From Mycolicibacterium llatzerense (GTDB lineage: Bacteria > Actinomycetota > Actinomycetes > Mycobacteriales > Mycobacteriaceae): 64,000 nucleotides of DNA. Numbering within the stretch: position 1 is the stretch's first letter; each line of letters opens with the position of its first letter. The notes beneath the pieces were generated by a model. That model was not told the origin of the DNA. It searched no databases and saw nothing but the letters and a program-made list of their open reading frames with translations. The translations under genes were made by a program, and so were the position numbers. Positions 15,942-25,087 of the stretch are shown here, one piece after another. The stretch is from contig NZ_JXST01000025.1 in assembly GCF_000878195.1 (NCBI RefSeq), positions 1 to 64,000 on the forward strand. Direction: 5' to 3'.

Positions 15942-18179
15942 ATGAGTGGCGAGAAACCATCCATCATCTACACATTGACCGACGAGGCGCCGCTGCTCGC
16001 GACGTACGCCTTCCTGCCGGTCGTGCGCACCTTCGCCGGTGCCGCCGGCATCGATGTCCAGACCAGTGATATCTCGGTGGCGGCCCGCATCCTCGCCGAG
16101 TTCAGCGACTATCTGACCGATGAGCAGAAGGTCCCCGACAATCTGGGCGAGCTCGGCCGGCTGACGCAGCTGCCGGAGACCAACATCATCAAGCTGCCCA
16201 ACATCAGCGCGTCGGTGCCGCAGCTCATCGCGGCGATCAAGGAGCTCAAGGAAAAGGGCTACAACCTGCCCGACTATCCGGGCGACCCGAAGACCGACGA
16301 GGAGAAGGCGATCAAGGATCGCTACGGCAAGTGTCTCGGTAGCGCGGTGAACCCGGTTCTGCGCGAAGGCAATTCGGACCGTCGCGCCCCGAAGGCGGTG
16401 AAGGAGTACGCCCGCAAGCATCCGCACAGCATGAGTCCGTGGTCGCAGGCGTCGCGCACGCACGTGGCGACCATGAAGCACGGCGACTTCTACCACGGCG
16501 AGCAGTCCATGACGCTGGACAAGGCCCGCAACGTCAAGATGGTCCTGAAGACCAAGGCGGGCAAGACGATTGAGCTCAAGCCGCTCGTCAAGCTCGACGC
16601 CGGCGACATCATCGACTCGATGTACATGAGCAAGAAGGCGCTCATCGACTTCTACGAGGAGCAGATGGAGGACGCCTACAAGACGGGCGTCATGTTCTCC
16701 CTGCACGTCAAGGCGACCATGATGAAGGTCAGCCACCCGATCGTGTTCGGTCACGCGGTGCGCATCTTCTACAAGGACGCATTCGCCAAGCACCAGAAGC
16801 TGTTTGACGAGCTGGGCGTGAACGTCAACAACGGCCTTTCGGACCTGTACGACAAGATTTCGACGCTGCCCAAGTCGCTGCACGACGAGATCGTCGACGA
16901 CCTGCACAAGTGCCACGAGCACCGTCCCGAGTTGGCCATGGTCGACTCGGCCCGCGGTATCTCGAACTTCCACTCTCCGTCCGACGTCATCGTCGACGCC
17001 TCGATGCCGGCGATGATCCGGCTCGGCGGCAAGATGTACGGCGCCGACGGAAAGCTCAAGGACACCAAGGCCGTCAACCCCGAGTCGACGTTCTCCCGGA
17101 TGTACCAGGAGATCATCAACTTCTGTAAGACCCATGGCCAGTTCGACCCGACGACCATGGGCACCGTCCCCAACGTCGGCCTCATGGCGCAGAAGGCCGA
17201 GGAATACGGCAGCCACGACAAGACCTTCGAGATCGCTGAGGACGGCGTCGCCAACATCGTCGACATCGATTCGGGTGAGGTGCTGCTGACCCAGGCCGTC
17301 GAAGAGGGCGACATCTGGCGCATGCCGGTCGTCAAGGACGCACCGATCCGCGACTGGGTGAAGCTGGCCGTCACCCGCGCCCGGCTCTCCGGCATGCCGG
17401 TGGTGTTCTGGCTGGACCAGGAGCGCCCGCACGAGAACGAACTGCGCAAGAAGGTCGCGACCTATCTCAAGGACCACGACACCGAAGGCCTCGACATCTC
17501 CGTGATGTCGCAGGAACGCGCCATGCGGCACACCATTGAGCGGGTGATGCGCGGGCAGGACACCATCGCCGCCACCGGCAACATCCTGCGCGACTACCTC
17601 ACGGACCTGTTCCCGATCCTGGAGCTGGGTACCAGTGCCAAGATGCTGTCGATCGTGCCGCTGATGGCCGGCGGTGGCCTGTACGAGACCGGTGCCGGTG
17701 GTTCGGCGCCCAAGCACGTGCAGCAGCTGGTCGAGGAGAACCATCTGCGCTGGGATTCGCTGGGTGAGTTCCTGGCCCTGGGCGCCAGCCTGGAGGACCT
17801 GGGCAACAAGACCGACGATGCCAAGGCCCTGCTGCTGGCCAAGACGCTCGACAGTGCGACCGGAAAGCTGTTGGACGAGAACAAGAGTCCCTCACGGCGC
17901 ACCGGCGAACTGGACAACCGGGGCAGCCAGTTCTACCTGGCCATGTACTGGGCGCAGGAGCTGGCCAAGCAGACCGAGGATGCCGAGTTGGCCGCCAAGT
18001 TCGCTCCGCTGGCCAAGACGCTGGCCGAGAACGAGGAGAAGATCGTCGCGGAACTGGCTGCGGCGCAAGGCAGCCCGGCTGATATCGGTGGCTACTACGC
18101 TCCGGACCCGGAGAAGACCGCGGCTGTGATGCGGCCGAGCACCACGTTCAACGCAGCACTGGATTCCGCTCAGGAGTAG
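15942..18179 (+). CDS. icd2: Monomeric NADP-dependent isocitrate dehydrogenase
   Basis: 745-residue monomeric isocitrate dehydrogenase, the same length as the M. tuberculosis Icd2 (Rv0066c) that it resembles almost throughout, e.g. IIYTLTDEAPLLATYAFLP, NSDRRAPKAVKEYARKHPHS and NVNNGLSDLY. It oxidises isocitrate to 2-oxoglutarate with NADP in the citric acid cycle. The ATG at 15942 follows GGGAGA at a spacing of six and gives SGEKPSIIYTL; a GTG six bases upstream is less likely. A possible -10 (TAGATT, 15900-15905) precedes it. In M. tuberculosis the icd gene next to metC is, as I recall, the dimeric type (icd1), so the locus carries a different isozyme here. Confidence 0.96.
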   Translation: MSGEKPSIIYTLTDEAPLLATYAFLPVVRTFAGAAGIDVQTSDISVAARILAEFSDYLTDEQKVPDNLGELGRLTQLPETNIIKLPNISASVPQLIAAIKELKEKGYNLPDYPGDPKTDEEKAIKDRYGKCLGSAVNPVLREGNSDRRAPKAVKEYARKHPHSMSPWSQASRTHVATMKHGDFYHGEQSMTLDKARNVKMVLKTKAGKTIELKPLVKLDAGDIIDSMYMSKKALIDFYEEQMEDAYKTGVMFSLHVKATMMKVSHPIVFGHAVRIFYKDAFAKHQKLFDELGVNVNNGLSDLYDKISTLPKSLHDEIVDDLHKCHEHRPELAMVDSARGISNFHSPSDVIVDASMPAMIRLGGKMYGADGKLKDTKAVNPESTFSRMYQEIINFCKTHGQFDPTTMGTVPNVGLMAQKAEEYGSHDKTFEIAEDGVANIVDIDSGEVLLTQAVEEGDIWRMPVVKDAPIRDWVKLAVTRARLSGMPVVFWLDQERPHENELRKKVATYLKDHDTEGLDISVMSQERAMRHTIERVMRGQDTIAATGNILRDYLTDLFPILELGTSAKMLSIVPLMAGGGLYETGAGGSAPKHVQQLVEENHLRWDSLGEFLALGASLEDLGNKTDDAKALLLAKTLDSATGKLLDENKSPSRRTGELDNRGSQFYLAMYWAQELAKQTEDAELAAKFAPLAKTLAENEEKIVAELAAAQGSPADIGGYYAPDPEKTAAVMRPSTTFNAALDSAQE

Positions 18180-18195
18180 TCGCAAATCGAACGAC

Positions 18196-18227
18196 GTGCA
18201 CCCGGGGCGCTCTTGCCCCGGGTGCAC
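18196..18227 (+). terminator. Terminator hairpin after icd2
   Basis: Perfect 13-bp arms, GTGCACCCGGGGC (18196-18208) and its complement (18215-18227), with a six-base loop GCTCTT, 16 bases after the icd2 stop. Very stable GC stem, no long U-tract. It separates icd2 from the exonuclease gene, which has its own -10 element at 18244. Confidence 0.82.
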
Positions 18228-18257
18228 TGTCGTACCGGGACGTTAGGGTTCTGCATC

Positions 18258-19061
18258 GTGATCGTCACCACCATCAACGTCAACGGCATCCGTGCTGCGG
18301 TCAAGGAACGCTCCGAGGAGAACCTCGGGCTGCTGCCATGGCTGGCCGAGACCAAGTCCGACGTCATCTGCCTGCAGGAGACCCGGGCCGACGACGCACA
18401 GCTCGCACAGGCCTTGGCGCCGGCGCTCGACTCCGGTTGGCACCTGGCGTCGGCTGAACCGCACGCGAAGGGCCGCAATGGGGTGGCGGTGCTGTCGCGG
18501 GCTCCGATCACCGCGATGCGGGTGGGGCTGACCCCGGACTGTGAATTCGTCGCGCACGGCCGGTATTTGGAGGCCGACACCGACGGTGCCACGATCGCCA
18601 GCGTCTACGTGCCCACGGGCGAGGCCGAGACCGACAAGCAGGTGGAGAAGGAGCGCTTCATGGTGGCGCTGGCCGCCCGCATGGCCGAGCTGAGCCGCAC
18701 GCGCCGCGACGTCGTGATCTGCGGCGACTGGAACATCTGCGCGACGGAGCTGGACCTGAAGGCGTGGAAGGCGAACGTCAAGAAGTCCGGGTTCCTGCCC
18801 AGTGAGCGGCAGTGGCTGGCCGACCTGATGGCCGCAGGCTGGACCGACGTGGTGCGCGAACTGCACCCCGACGTCGCCGGGCCGTACAGCTGGTGGTCGT
18901 GGCGCGGCAAGGCTTTCGACAACGACGCCGGGTGGCGTATCGATTACCACCTGGCCAACGCCAAGTTGGCGCCCAAAGCCGTTGCGGCGCGAGTGGAGCG
19001 GGCCGAGGCGTACGCGTTGCGCTGGTCCGACCATGCACCGGTGACGGTCGAGTACAACTGA
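18258..19061 (+). CDS. xthA: Exodeoxyribonuclease III / AP endonuclease
   Basis: 267-residue endonuclease/exonuclease/phosphatase-fold enzyme for base-excision repair. Motifs in order: TTINVNGIRAA at the N terminus, CLQETR (metal-binding Glu), SVYVPTGEAETDKQ, GDWN (catalytic Asp and Asn), WWSWRGKAFDNDAGWRIDY and the terminal SDHAPVTVEY with the catalytic Asp-His. The GTG at 18258 is preceded by TAGGGT (18244-18249) eight bases earlier, so the mRNA is probably leaderless and this start is favoured over in-frame codons inside the upstream terminator. Confidence 0.93.
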   Translation: MIVTTINVNGIRAAVKERSEENLGLLPWLAETKSDVICLQETRADDAQLAQALAPALDSGWHLASAEPHAKGRNGVAVLSRAPITAMRVGLTPDCEFVAHGRYLEADTDGATIASVYVPTGEAETDKQVEKERFMVALAARMAELSRTRRDVVICGDWNICATELDLKAWKANVKKSGFLPSERQWLADLMAAGWTDVVRELHPDVAGPYSWWSWRGKAFDNDAGWRIDYHLANAKLAPKAVAARVERAEAYALRWSDHAPVTVEYN

Positions 19062-19107
19062 GCTTTTCTACGCGCTTGCGCTGATGTAATGCGCCCGCCG
19101 CGGCGCG

Positions 19108-22100
19108 ATGCTGGCTAGCATGAGCCAGATTGATTCACCTGCGGATATGCCGTTGAACTGGAGCGATCTGGCCGTGAGTGGGCTGTTGCCTACGGGAACC
19201 GTGACGTTGCTGCTGGCCGACGTCGAGGGCTCGACGCGGCTGTGGGAGGCCCAACCGGACGAGATGGCCGCGGCCGTCGCGCAGTTCGATCGCCGGATAT
19301 CGGACATCATCGCCACCTATGGCGGGGTACGGCCTGTCGAACAAGGTGAGGGTGACAGCTTCGTCGCGGCGTTCTCCCGCGCCGGTGACGCGGTGGCGTG
19401 CGCGCTGCAGCTCCAGCGTGAATCGGTGGCGCCGATCCGGCTGCGCATCGGGCTGCACACCGGCGACGTCCAGTTGCGCGACGAAGGCAACTACGCAGGC
19501 CCCACCATCAACCGGACCGCGCGGCTGCGCGACCTGGCGCACGGTGGACAGACGGTGCTGTCGGGCACGACCAGCGACGTGGTCATCGATCGGCTGCCGA
19601 CCGACGCCTTCTTGCTCGACCTCGGCGTGCACGCGCTGCGGGACCTGCCGCGACCCGAACGGGTGGTGCAGCTATGTCATCCCGATCTTCGCAACGACTT
19701 CCCTCCCCTGCGTACCTCCAAAGCCATTGGTGCGCACAATCTTCCGATGCAGCTGACGAGTTTCGTCGGCCGCGAGACGGAGATGGCCGACGTGACGCGG
19801 TTGCTGGACGAGAACCGGTTGGTGACGCTCATCGGCGCGGGCGGCGCGGGAAAGACCAGGCTCGCCATCCAGGTGGCGGCGCGCTTGGCGCCCGGCCTTC
19901 GTGACGGCGCGTGCTACGTCGACCTGGCGCCGATCACAGATCCGGACGTCGTGCCCATCGCGGCGGCCCGGGCGCTTGGCCTCCCAGACCAGCCGGGCCG
20001 CTCCATCATGGAGACGCTCGCAAGGTCCATCGGGGACCGGAATCTGCTTGTTGTGCTGGACAACTGCGAGCATCTGCTCGACGCGAGCGCGGAATTGGTT
20101 GTTGCGGTCCTCGGGTCATGCTCAGCGGCGACGGTGCTGGCCACCAGCCGCGAGCCCGTCGGCGCACCCGGCGAGGTGACACGGCAGGTACCGTCGCTGT
20201 CGCTGGCCGACGAGGCGGTCGAACTGTTTACCGATCGCGCCCGCCTCGCCCGCCCCGACTTCGCTGTCACCGACGACAACTCCGCGGCCGTCGCGGAGAT
20301 CTGCCGGCGTCTCGATGGAATGCCCCTGGCGATCGAACTCGCCGCGGCGCGCGTGCGGGCGTTGTCGTTGGCCGAAATTGTTGCCAGCCTTCATGATCGC
20401 TTCCGGCTGCTGACCGGCGGTGCCCGCACGGCGGTGCGCCGTCAGCAGACGCTGCACGCCTCGGTGGATTGGTCTCACGCGCTGCTGACCGAGCCTGAAC
20501 GGGTCCTGTTCCGCAGGCTCGCTGCCTTCTTGGGCGGGTTCGACCTCGATGCCGCGCAAGTTGTCGCCGCCAGCACGGAGGCCGAGCGCTATCAGGTACT
20601 GGACCAGCTCGCTCTGCTCGTCGACAAGTCGCTTGTGGTGGCCGAATACGTCGGTGGCCGGACGCGGTATCGATTGCTCGAGACCATGCGTCAGTACGCG
20701 CTGGAGAAGCTGGGCGAGTCAGGCGAGGCCGCGGCCGTCCGCGCGCGGCACCGCGACCACTACACGGCCATGGCAATGCGGCTCGACACTGCGGACAGGA
20801 CGAGCAACGCCACACTGCTTGATCAGGTCGAAACGGAGATCGACAACCTGCGGGCGGCGTTCGCTTGGAGTCGCGAACAATCCGAGACCGAGCTGGCATT
20901 GGTGCTGGCGTCAGCGCTGCAACGACTTTGGATGGGTCGTGGGCGGCTGCAAGAGGGGAGCTCCTGGTTCGATTCCGCCTTTGCGGAAGCCGATCGCGAC
21001 GGCGCCGACATCTCGGCAGCCGTGGAAGCGCGTGCGCTGGCCGAGAGGACATTGATCAATGCCTGGATGGGTGAGTGGGGTGTCGAGCAGAGCGAGGCCA
21101 AACAGGCTTTGGCGCTGGCCCGGAATGTGGGGGACCAGGCTCTGCTGGCCCGTGCCCTTGCCGTCTGCGCGTACACCAGCGGTTTCATGACGGACACGGG
21201 GCGGCCGTACTTTACCGAGGCGTTGGATCTCGTCCGTGCCCTCGGCGATGAGTGGACATTGGGCCAGATCCTCACCTGGCAGGGGCTCGGTGCTTTTATT
21301 GCAGGAGACCCGATTCTCGCGCGCGATGCGGTCGAAGAAGGACGTGAGGTCGCGGATGCGATCGGAAATCCGTTCGATTCGCGGATGTGCCGCTTCTACC
21401 TCGGGTGGGTACACCTGTGGCGTGGTGAGCTGACTGAGGCGATCGCGCAGTTCGGCCAAGTGGCCGCCGAGGCCGATGCGTGCGCCGACGTCGTCGTGAA
21501 ATCAATTGCCCTGGAATGCCAAGTGCAGGCATTGGCATACCACGGCGATACCGACGCTGCGTGCACTGTGGGCGCCGAGGCCATCCGAGTTGCGGTGCAG
21601 GCCGGCGGTATTTACCCCGGGGTTGCCCACCTGGCATCGGCCTACGCGGCACTTGCGACGGGTGACGTCGCGGCGGCTGCCGCGGCCAGTCGGACCGGCT
21701 GGCCAGACCTCAGCGCCCAACCCGATGTCGCGGCGACGTTCATTGCCCCGATGGTCCAGGTGGCTCTGGCGGAGGGCGACCTGTCGACGGCGCTTCGGTT
21801 GGCCGATGATGCCGTGGGCACCACAAATGGCTGGCACAAGATGGTGGCACTGACGATGCGGGCTCGGGTTGCGATGGCGCAGGGGCAATTGGGGCAGGCT
21901 GAGCGCGATGCTCATGCCGCGTTGGCATGCGGTGTCGAGGTGCAAGCCTGCTTGGGCGTGCCTGACGTGATCGACTGCCTCGCGGTATTGGCCGCCGGCT
22001 CGGGCGGTCATCGAGAAGCGGTGCGGCTCTTCGGGGCAGCGTCAGCGATGCGGCAACGCACGGGTGAGGTCCGATTCCAGATCTACCAGGCCGACTACGA

Positions 22101-22431
22101 CGCGAAGATTGCGGCGCTGCGTAATACCTTGGGCGAGAGCGATTTCGACTCGGCGTGGGACGAGGGCGCCGCGCTGTCCACGGAGGAGACGATCAACTAC
22201 GCACAACGCGGCCGCGGCGAACGTAAACGCCCGGCGAGTGGCTGGGCCTCGCTGACCCCGACCGAGCTGGACGTCGTGCGGCTCGTCAACGAAGGGCTGT
22301 CCAACAAGGACATCGGCACCAGGCTCTTCGTGTCACCGCGTACGGTGCAGACACACCTCACGCACGTCTACAACAAACTCGGGCTGACGTCCCGGATGCA
22401 ACTGGCTCAAGAATCGGCGCGGCACGCCTGA
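19108..22431 (+). CDS. Three-part regulator: class III nucleotide cyclase, P-loop NTPase/TPR-like region, LuxR helix-turn-helix
   Basis: 1107 residues, like the mycobacterial family that includes Rv0386, Rv1358 and Rv2488c. Residues 30-190 form a class III cyclase domain with metal-binding D38 (LADVEGST) and D83 (GEGDSF), and transition-state N135 and R139. The substrate-recognition positions hold Q79 and N128 instead of the usual Lys and Asp, as reported for Rv0386. Residues about 215-480 are an NTPase with Walker A GAGGAGKT (243-250) and Walker B VVLDNCEHLLD. A long alpha-helical repeat region follows. The last 65 residues are a LuxR-type helix-turn-helix (LTPTELDVVRLVNEGLSNKD). A second ATG at 19120 is possible. 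Target genes unknown. Confidence 0.9.
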   Translation: MLASMSQIDSPADMPLNWSDLAVSGLLPTGTVTLLLADVEGSTRLWEAQPDEMAAAVAQFDRRISDIIATYGGVRPVEQGEGDSFVAAFSRAGDAVACALQLQRESVAPIRLRIGLHTGDVQLRDEGNYAGPTINRTARLRDLAHGGQTVLSGTTSDVVIDRLPTDAFLLDLGVHALRDLPRPERVVQLCHPDLRNDFPPLRTSKAIGAHNLPMQLTSFVGRETEMADVTRLLDENRLVTLIGAGGAGKTRLAIQVAARLAPGLRDGACYVDLAPITDPDVVPIAAARALGLPDQPGRSIMETLARSIGDRNLLVVLDNCEHLLDASAELVVAVLGSCSAATVLATSREPVGAPGEVTRQVPSLSLADEAVELFTDRARLARPDFAVTDDNSAAVAEICRRLDGMPLAIELAAARVRALSLAEIVASLHDRFRLLTGGARTAVRRQQTLHASVDWSHALLTEPERVLFRRLAAFLGGFDLDAAQVVAASTEAERYQVLDQLALLVDKSLVVAEYVGGRTRYRLLETMRQYALEKLGESGEAAAVRARHRDHYTAMAMRLDTADRTSNATLLDQVETEIDNLRAAFAWSREQSETELALVLASALQRLWMGRGRLQEGSSWFDSAFAEADRDGADISAAVEARALAERTLINAWMGEWGVEQSEAKQALALARNVGDQALLARALAVCAYTSGFMTDTGRPYFTEALDLVRALGDEWTLGQILTWQGLGAFIAGDPILARDAVEEGREVADAIGNPFDSRMCRFYLGWVHLWRGELTEAIAQFGQVAAEADACADVVVKSIALECQVQALAYHGDTDAACTVGAEAIRVAVQAGGIYPGVAHLASAYAALATGDVAAAAAASRTGWPDLSAQPDVAATFIAPMVQVALAEGDLSTALRLADDAVGTTNGWHKMVALTMRARVAMAQGQLGQAERDAHAALACGVEVQACLGVPDVIDCLAVLAAGSGGHREAVRLFGAASAMRQRTGEVRFQIYQADYDAKIAALRNTLGESDFDSAWDEGAALSTEETINYAQRGRGERKRPASGWASLTPTELDVVRLVNEGLSNKDIGTRLFVSPRTVQTHLTHVYNKLGLTSRMQLAQESARHA

Positions 22432-22500
22432 CGGGATTACGCCGCGGCCCAGTCGTGCCAGTGCGGACTCGGCCGCGATGTCGACGACGGTCTGGTGGGC

Positions 22501-22842
22501 TTAGCCCCGAAGGGGTAGGGCCGACACCAGCGGGGTGTCCACTCCGACACGACCGATCGCACTGGCGCCGCCGGGGGAGCCAAGGGGCGCGTCGCGTCCA
22601 GGGAGTACCTCATCGAAGAATGCGGCATTGTCAGCGAGGTGCGCGAGCTGGTCTTCGGGCAGATCGGCATCGTAGTAAATCGCATCGACTCGGCAAATCA
22701 GCTTGCAGGCACCGCAATCCACGCATTCCCGCGGGTTGATGTAGAGCGCCCGATCGCCTTGGTAGATGCAGTCGACCGGGCACTCCTGCACGCAAGACAT
22801 GTCCGTGACATCAACGCATTCTCGTCCGATAACGTAAGTCAT
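22501..22842 (-). CDS. fdxA: 7Fe ferredoxin FdxA
   Basis: 113-residue ferredoxin close to M. tuberculosis FdxA (Rv2007c). By analogy with Azotobacter ferredoxin I, C9, C17 and C50 bind the 3Fe-4S cluster, C21, C40, C43 and C46 the 4Fe-4S cluster, and C25 is free. The C-terminal tail, ending in a GGASAIGRVGVDTPLVSALP stretch, is also typical of this type. It carries electrons to an unknown acceptor, such as a P450 or reductase, mainly in low oxygen. A DosR-like box at 22900-22919, 57 bases upstream of the ATG, suggests induction by hypoxia or nitric oxide, as for the M. tuberculosis gene. Confidence 0.94.
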   Translation of the reverse strand: MTYVIGRECVDVTDMSCVQECPVDCIYQGDRALYINPRECVDCGACKLICRVDAIYYDADLPEDQLAHLADNAAFFDEVLPGRDAPLGSPGGASAIGRVGVDTPLVSALPLRG

Positions 22843-22899
22843 ACAACCGACGGTATCGATGACGTAGCACTTGACCTCAGTGGCCGAAAGTTACTGATA

Positions 22900-22919
22900 A
22901 CAGGGCCGGAAGTCCCCAA
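22900..22919 (-). promoter_or_regulatory. DosR (DevR) box upstream of fdxA
   Basis: Read on the minus strand, TTGGGGACTTCCGGCCCTGT. It matches the dormancy-regulon consensus TTSGGGACTWWAGTCCCSAA in its strong half (TTGGGGACTT) and has the variant GGCCCT second half seen at many natural sites. It lies 57 bases before the fdxA ATG, a normal distance for an activator site. Confidence 0.72.
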
Positions 22920-22923
22920 TTAG

Positions 22924-23556
22924 TTACTGGACGGGACGGAGTGACTCGCGGTCGAACGCATCGCCCCAGTGCGGGTCGCGGCCGAGGTGCCGGAGTAGGC
23001 GGTCGAAGTCGTTGGTGGCCAGCCCATTACGAGCGGGACCGAACGGCGAGTTCTCCATGTTGCGGAAGTCGCCGTCGGGCACGGCCAGGGTCACGGGGAG
23101 GGCTGCGGCGACGACGTCGTCGGGCGGCGTGAACGGGATGCCGAGGCTGACGGCGACGTCCCAGCCGTGCACCACGTAGTCGACGAGGTGGAAACCGATC
23201 GCCATCTCGGCGGGCACCGATGTGCCCATTTCTGGTAGTGCGAACTGACTGTCGGGATCGGCAGCTGCGAACGCGTCCAGCACATCGTGCGCGGCCGAGG
23301 CGTAGTCGCCGACCGGGTCCTGCGTGTCGCGAACGGAAGCCGCATCCCAGAGCGCGAGATCCTGGCCACCGCCACGTGCGGCGGCTGCGAAGCCGCGGTG
23401 CTGGACGGTCATATGAGCGAGCAAGTCGGCCAAATTCCAAGCGGTGCAGGGAGTCGGCCGTCCCAAGTCGGAACTGCCGATGGCGTTGACCACATCGACT
23501 GAAGCGAGGACGGCCGCGCGGTGACTGCTGAGGAGATCGGTGGATAATGTAGGCAT
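22924..23556 (-). CDS. TIGR03086-type DinB-fold metal-binding protein
   Basis: 210-residue member of the DinB/maleylpyruvate-isomerase-N superfamily, recognisable by LGRPTPCTAWNLADLLAHM (about 31-49), where the last His is a metal ligand, and by GFHLVDYVVHGWDVA with the other two ligand histidines. Such proteins use a bound divalent metal and often a low-molecular-weight thiol such as mycothiol; the reaction of this subgroup is not known. It is divergent from a MarR gene, with an operator-like repeat between the two ATGs, so it is probably under control of that regulator. Confidence 0.85.
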   Translation of the reverse strand: MPTLSTDLLSSHRAAVLASVDVVNAIGSSDLGRPTPCTAWNLADLLAHMTVQHRGFAAAARGGGQDLALWDAASVRDTQDPVGDYASAAHDVLDAFAAADPDSQFALPEMGTSVPAEMAIGFHLVDYVVHGWDVAVSLGIPFTPPDDVVAAALPVTLAVPDGDFRNMENSPFGPARNGLATNDFDRLLRHLGRDPHWGDAFDRESLRPVQ

Positions 23557-23561
23557 AGGCT

Positions 23562-23585
23562 TATCGTAAGCAAGAGCATACGATA
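23562..23585. promoter_or_regulatory. Inverted repeat TATCGTA-(10)-TACGATA, probable MarR operator
   Basis: Perfect seven-base arms at 23562-23568 and 23579-23585 in the 51-base gap between the divergent TIGR03086 gene (ATG at 23556) and the MarR gene (ATG at 23608). The arm spacing places the two half-sites about 1.6 helical turns apart. The site is close enough to both starts to block either promoter. Confidence 0.6.
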
Positions 23586-23607
23586 TGGCAATGCCTACGA
23601 TGATCGG

Positions 23608-24036
23608 ATGTCAGCCAAGCGACCTGACCTCGCCGCGCTGCTCGCGCCGCTGCTGCGCGAGCTGATCGCCGCCGAGCAACCGGTGCTCGACGCCCATGGC
23701 GTGAGCATGTGGGGCTACGTCGTGCTGCTGACACTCGACGAGACCCCGATGCGATCGCAGGCCGTACTGGCGCAGGCGATCGGGGCCGACAAGACCCGCA
23801 TCATCCGCACGCTCGACGACCTGCAGGACCGCGGCTACATCGAGCGGACTCCCGACCCCGACGACCGCCGAGTCCGCCTACTGTCGATCACCGCGTCGGG
23901 ACGTCGTCTCAAAGACGCGGTGCAGACAGACATTCAGCGCGGTGAGGAGCACTGGCTCGGTGAACTGAGCGCCGAGGAGCGCCGCGTCTTCCTCAGCGTG
24001 CTCAAACGTCTGGCGCCCACGCCCGACCTGCCATGA
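23608..24036 (+). CDS. MarR-family regulator
   Basis: 142-residue winged-helix dimer. The DNA-binding part reads MRSQAVLAQAIGADKTRIIR, then TLDDLQDRGYIERTPDPDDRR with the typical wing (DPDDRRVRLLSIT). It is divergent from the metal-binding DinB-fold gene and most likely represses it through the inverted repeat between them. Its 3' end is 10 bases from the end of the convergent SIS gene. Confidence 0.9.
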   Translation: MSAKRPDLAALLAPLLRELIAAEQPVLDAHGVSMWGYVVLLTLDETPMRSQAVLAQAIGADKTRIIRTLDDLQDRGYIERTPDPDDRRVRLLSITASGRRLKDAVQTDIQRGEEHWLGELSAEERRVFLSVLKRLAPTPDLP

Positions 24037-24046
24037 GTGCTCAGCG

Positions 24047-25087
24047 TCATAGCGTCTCCGTGACCTTCCTCAGGCCGCGCGGCTGGTCGGGGTCACCGCC
24101 GCGGGCGAGCGCCAGGTGCAGCGCAAGCTGTTGTAGCGGAAGGATTTCCAGTAGTGGGGAGAGCTCGCCGCTGACGCCGCTGGGCAGCGCGATGCCGCCG
24201 GCGAGCCCGGATAGTGCCGCGGGCGCGCCGACTCCGAACACGTCGGCATTGCGCTCGGCCAGTCGTTCCAGCACCGGCGCCATCGCCTGACCGCCGGCCC
24301 CTTCGGGCACCACCGCCAGTACAGGCACCTGCGGGTCGACCGTCGCCAGCGGGCCGTGTAGCAGATCGGCACCCGAAAATGCCTGCGCGGAAAGGTAAGA
24401 CGTCTCCATCAGCTTGAGTGCGGCCTCGCGGGCGGTGGGGTAGGAGTAGCCGCGGGCGGTGGTGATGAGCCGTTGCGCGAACCGGTACCGCTGCGCGACC
24501 TCACGCACCAGCTCGCCGGAGGAGAGCACCTGCTCGCCGAGATCAGGCAGTGCCTCGACATCACCGGCACGGCCGCCGAGCAGCAGTTGCAGCGCAAGCA
24601 ACTCTGCGGTGTAGGACTTGGTCGCGGCCACCGATTTTTCGGCTCCGGCGAGCACATCGATGTGGATCGCCGCTGCCGAAGCGAGGTCCGAGGCCGGATT
24701 GTTGGTGACGGCCACGGTCAGCGCACCGCTGTCGCGGGCCACCTCTACCGAACGCACCAGGTCCGGCGAGCCACCGGATTGGCTCACCGCGACGTAGAGC
24801 ACGTCGCGCAGGTTGGGTTGGGCGCCGTAGACCGTCATGGTCGACGGCGAGACCAGGCCTGCGGGTAGCCCGTGGTTGATCTCCACCAGGTATTTCGCGT
24901 ACAGCGCGGCATGGTCGCTGGTGCCGCGCGCCACGAACAGGGCGAATCGTGGTGCGGCCGCCGCGATCTGGGCGGCAGCGGCGCGGATGGGCTCCCGGCC
25001 GTCGTCAAGCAGCCGGCGCCAGACCTGCGGCTGTTCGGCGATTTCGGCGGCCATCAGGTGACCGGGCGACGTTTGATCGGGGCTCAC
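24047..25087 (-). CDS. SIS-domain sugar-phosphate isomerase/deaminase (NagB-II / GlmS C-terminal type)
   Basis: 346 residues with two SIS domains but no glutamine amidotransferase domain, so it is not GlmS. Landmarks are FVARGTSDHAALYAKYLVE (phosphosugar site), VAVSQSGGSPDLVRSVEVA, the EKSVAATKSYTAELLALQL segment and RGYSYPTAREAALKLMETS, with the catalytic-type E and K. This layout fits the NagB-II/AgaS group, which deaminates glucosamine- or galactosamine-6-phosphate. That would follow the NagA reaction encoded at 41279. The GTG at 25087 is preceded by AAGGAGAAC. It stands alone on its strand. Confidence 0.82.
   Translation of the reverse strand: MSPDQTSPGHLMAAEIAEQPQVWRRLLDDGREPIRAAAAQIAAAAPRFALFVARGTSDHAALYAKYLVEINHGLPAGLVSPSTMTVYGAQPNLRDVLYVAVSQSGGSPDLVRSVEVARDSGALTVAVTNNPASDLASAAAIHIDVLAGAEKSVAATKSYTAELLALQLLLGGRAGDVEALPDLGEQVLSSGELVREVAQRYRFAQRLITTARGYSYPTAREAALKLMETSYLSAQAFSGADLLHGPLATVDPQVPVLAVVPEGAGGQAMAPVLERLAERNADVFGVGAPAALSGLAGGIALPSGVSGELSPLLEILPLQQLALHLALARGGDPDQPRGLRKVTETL

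Noticed and set aside
15531..17744. A 737-codon minus-strand frame opposite icd2 running into the metC leader
   Set aside because: It is antisense to a very conserved enzyme and would run through the SAM-IV riboswitch; no family recognised.
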